From Gammaproteobacteria bacterium CG22_combo_CG10-13_8_21_14_all_40_8 (GTDB lineage Bacteria; Pseudomonadota; Gammaproteobacteria; Enterobacterales; GCA-002770795), in the NCBI GenBank assembly GCA_002770795.1, contig PCTP01000184.1, positions 618-7,861 on the forward strand: DNA of 7,244 bases, given 5' to 3'. The position numbers and the translations under genes are program-made. Shown here piece by piece: positions 5,693 to 7,244 of this stretch; position 1 is the first letter of the stretch; every line of letters starts with the position of its first letter. The notes beneath the pieces are model-generated. The model saw only the letters and a program-made list of their open reading frames with translations. It searched no databases and had not been told where the DNA came from.

Positions 5693-6469
5693 GTGAAAGT
5701 TGTTATTTTGGCAGGTGGATTTGGAACTCGAATTGGAGAGGAGACAGAACTTCGACCTAAACCAATGATCGAAATTGGCGGATACCCGATTCTTTGGCAT
5801 ATTATGAAAATATATTCCCACCATGGTTTTAATAATTTCATCATTTTACTGGGATATAAAAGTTTCTATATTAAACAGTTTTTTATGAATTATTATATGC
5901 TCAATAGTGACATCAAACTTGATATGTCTTGCAACAAAATGGAAGTGTTGAACAATAAAGCAGAAGACTGGAAAGTAACTTTAATTGATACAGGACTCGA
6001 AACACAAACGGGTGGGCGTGTTCTACGTGCAAAGCCTTATATTGGGGATGAAGCTTTTTTATTGACTTACGGTGATGGAGTGGGCAATGTTGACATCCCT
6101 AAGTTAGTGAAATTTCATCAACAACACGGAAAAGCATTAACGATGACATCTGTGCAACCAGAAGGCCGTTTTGGGGCAATCGATTTTGACTCTGATGGTG
6201 CCGTGAAGGAATTTTGTGAAAAACCTCCAGGTGATAACACTTGGATAAATGCAGGGTATATGGTATGCGAACCTGAAGTTTTTGATTATATAAAGAATGG
6301 CGATCAGACTATCTTAGAGCGAGATCCTATGGAAAGTATGGCTAAATCTGATCAAGTGATGGCTTTTTGTCATAATGGTTTTTGGAAATGTATGGATACC
6401 GCAAGAGATAAAAAAATGCTGAATGAGCTTTGGAAAGACGGGAAAGCTGCATGGAAAATCTGGAAGTAG
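5693..6469 (+). CDS. rfbF: Glucose-1-phosphate cytidylyltransferase
   Basis: The enzyme makes CDP-glucose and pyrophosphate from CTP and alpha-glucose-1-phosphate in the cytoplasm, the first committed step to CDP-activated deoxyhexoses. The 258 residues match the usual RfbF length (about 257). The N-terminal nucleotidyltransferase signature is LAGGFGTR (6-13) followed by ETELRPKPM, with the expected catalytic Lys23. Other family marks are TYGDGVGNVD (Asp128, probable metal ligand), TSVQPEGRFGAIDFD, CEKPPG (Glu176-Lys177), WINAGYM and FWKCMDTARDK near the C-terminus. The ETEL insertion after GTR, with the TSVQP and CEKPPG segments, separates RfbF from the dTDP-glucose (RfbA) and UDP-glucose (GalU) enzymes. 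The start is a GTG with a strong ribosome site. The gene overlaps rfbG by 19 bp, a sign of translational coupling. Confidence 0.96.
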   Translation: MKVVILAGGFGTRIGEETELRPKPMIEIGGYPILWHIMKIYSHHGFNNFIILLGYKSFYIKQFFMNYYMLNSDIKLDMSCNKMEVLNNKAEDWKVTLIDTGLETQTGGRVLRAKPYIGDEAFLLTYGDGVGNVDIPKLVKFHQQHGKALTMTSVQPEGRFGAIDFDSDGAVKEFCEKPPGDNTWINAGYMVCEPEVFDYIKNGDQTILERDPMESMAKSDQVMAFCHNGFWKCMDTARDKKMLNELWKDGKAAWKIWK

Positions 6470-7244
6470 CCTCTCTTTTTGGTGGACAGTACAATGGTAT
6501 CCCTGTATTAATTACAGGACACACTGGTTTTAAAGGATCATGGCTTGCCTTATGGTTGCAATCTATGGGTGCTATAGTGAAAGGGATTTCTTTACCTGAA
6601 GATGATCACCAACACCCTGTTCACTGGCAACAACTGGGTTTAGAATTAGTAGTGGACTCTCGATTGGATATCCGCAATGCAGATGCACTAAAGACTGCAG
6701 TACTAGATTTTTCTCCTCAAGTGGTGTTTCATTTGGCTGCACAATCTTTGGTTCGGCGGGGTTATGCTGATCCTATAGCAAATTGGTCGACCAATGTGAT
6801 GGGGTGTGCACATTTGCTGGAGGCTTGTCGCTCGTGCCCTTCAATCAAAGCCATAGTTATTGTGACTACCGATAAATGTTACGAAAATCGAGAGTGGGTA
6901 TGGGGCTACCGTGAAACCGATTCCCTTGGAGGATACGACCCTTACAGTGCTTCAAAGGCGGCAGTGGAAATATTGGTGAATAGTTATCGACGTTCATTTT
7001 TTAGCCATCAAGGAGCTCCGATGATCGCTACAGCAAGAGCTGGGAATGTGATTGGGGGCGGGGATTGGTCTGAAGACAGATTGATTCCTGATATTATCAA
7101 AAGCCAGCTAGATGGCGTGGGCGTAAAGATACGGTCTCCTCATGCAACTAGACCATGGCAACATGTACTGGAGTCGCTTTCAGGTTATCTTCTATTGGGA
7201 CAAAAACTCTTGGAGAAGGGAATAGATTACGAAGGGGCTTGGAA
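6451..7244 (+). CDS. rfbG: CDP-glucose 4,6-dehydratase, 3' end cut by window edge
   Basis: This NAD-dependent extended short-chain dehydrogenase turns CDP-glucose into CDP-4-keto-6-deoxyglucose, the second step after RfbF. From the ATG at 6451, which lies inside the end of rfbF, 264 codons run open to the edge; the family is about 355-360 residues, so some 95 are missing. Visible features are the dinucleotide-binding loop TGHTGFKGSW (Gly23, Gly26, Gly29), HLAAQSLVRRGY with the family's post-beta4 segment, VTTDKCYENREW with Thr140-Asp141-Lys142, and the catalytic pair Tyr165/Lys169 in YSASK. Further on are ARAGNVIGGGDWSEDRLIPD and RPWQHVLESLSGYL. The DK pair in TTDK, where dTDP-glucose dehydratases carry DE, together with GHTGFKGSW, points to the CDP-glucose enzyme. 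A GGAAAG ribosome site lies about 5 nt upstream within rfbF. The enzyme appears fully functional as far as it can be read. Confidence 0.96.
   Translation, partial: MENLEVASLFGGQYNGIPVLITGHTGFKGSWLALWLQSMGAIVKGISLPEDDHQHPVHWQQLGLELVVDSRLDIRNADALKTAVLDFSPQVVFHLAAQSLVRRGYADPIANWSTNVMGCAHLLEACRSCPSIKAIVIVTTDKCYENREWVWGYRETDSLGGYDPYSASKAAVEILVNSYRRSFFSHQGAPMIATARAGNVIGGGDWSEDRLIPDIIKSQLDGVGVKIRSPHATRPWQHVLESLSGYLLLGQKLLEKGIDYEGAW

Noticed and set aside
1..7244. CRISPR array, tRNA, rRNA, toxin-antitoxin pair or defence system
   Set aside because: No regularly spaced direct repeats, no tRNA-like cloverleaf and no matching protein families were seen on either strand.

Overview
The window looks like an accessory surface-polysaccharide region of an AT-rich gammaproteobacterium. 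This rests on a PilB-type type IV pilus ATPase with gammaproteobacterial-style sequence, CDP-glucose pathway genes of the RfbF/RfbG type, and remnants of bacterial insertion sequences. I cannot name the genus from sequence alone. No rRNA, tRNA or CRISPR array was seen.

Layout. Positions 1-1334 (minus strand) carry the N-terminal three quarters of pilB, which runs off the left edge. Behind its start lies a short spacer with an extended -10 promoter. Positions 1508-1780 (minus) hold only the C-terminal end of a nucleotide-sugar epimerase. This is cut sharply at about 1775-1780 by a plus-strand ISKra4-like transposase fragment (1771-2154). That fragment abuts a minus-strand, multiply broken N-terminal fragment of an unrelated DDE transposase (about 2155-2445), which itself contains a 50-bp hairpin-bearing insertion (2309-2358). 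Together, 1.5-2.5 kb is a graveyard of rearranged mobile DNA at the edge of the polysaccharide cluster.

From 2834 to the right edge the genes all point right. They are a GT4 glycosyltransferase (2834-4033), a roughly 400-bp gap containing a GC-rich, hairpin-rich 184-bp element (4097-4280), a second GT4-like glycosyltransferase (4434-5522), an AT-rich promoter-like gap, rfbF (glucose-1-phosphate cytidylyltransferase, 5693-6469) and rfbG (CDP-glucose 4,6-dehydratase, 6451 to beyond the edge). The last two overlap by 19 bp.

How the genes fit together. RfbF makes CDP-glucose from glucose-1-phosphate and CTP. RfbG converts it to CDP-4-keto-6-deoxyglucose, the branch point for 3,6-dideoxyhexoses and related sugars. 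The two glycosyltransferases plausibly add sugars to an O-antigen or other surface glycan. Which final sugar is made depends on genes beyond the right edge. I did not find a clearly new multi-gene system. The least explained pieces are the GC-rich structured element at 4097-4280 and the 50-bp insertion at 2309-2358.
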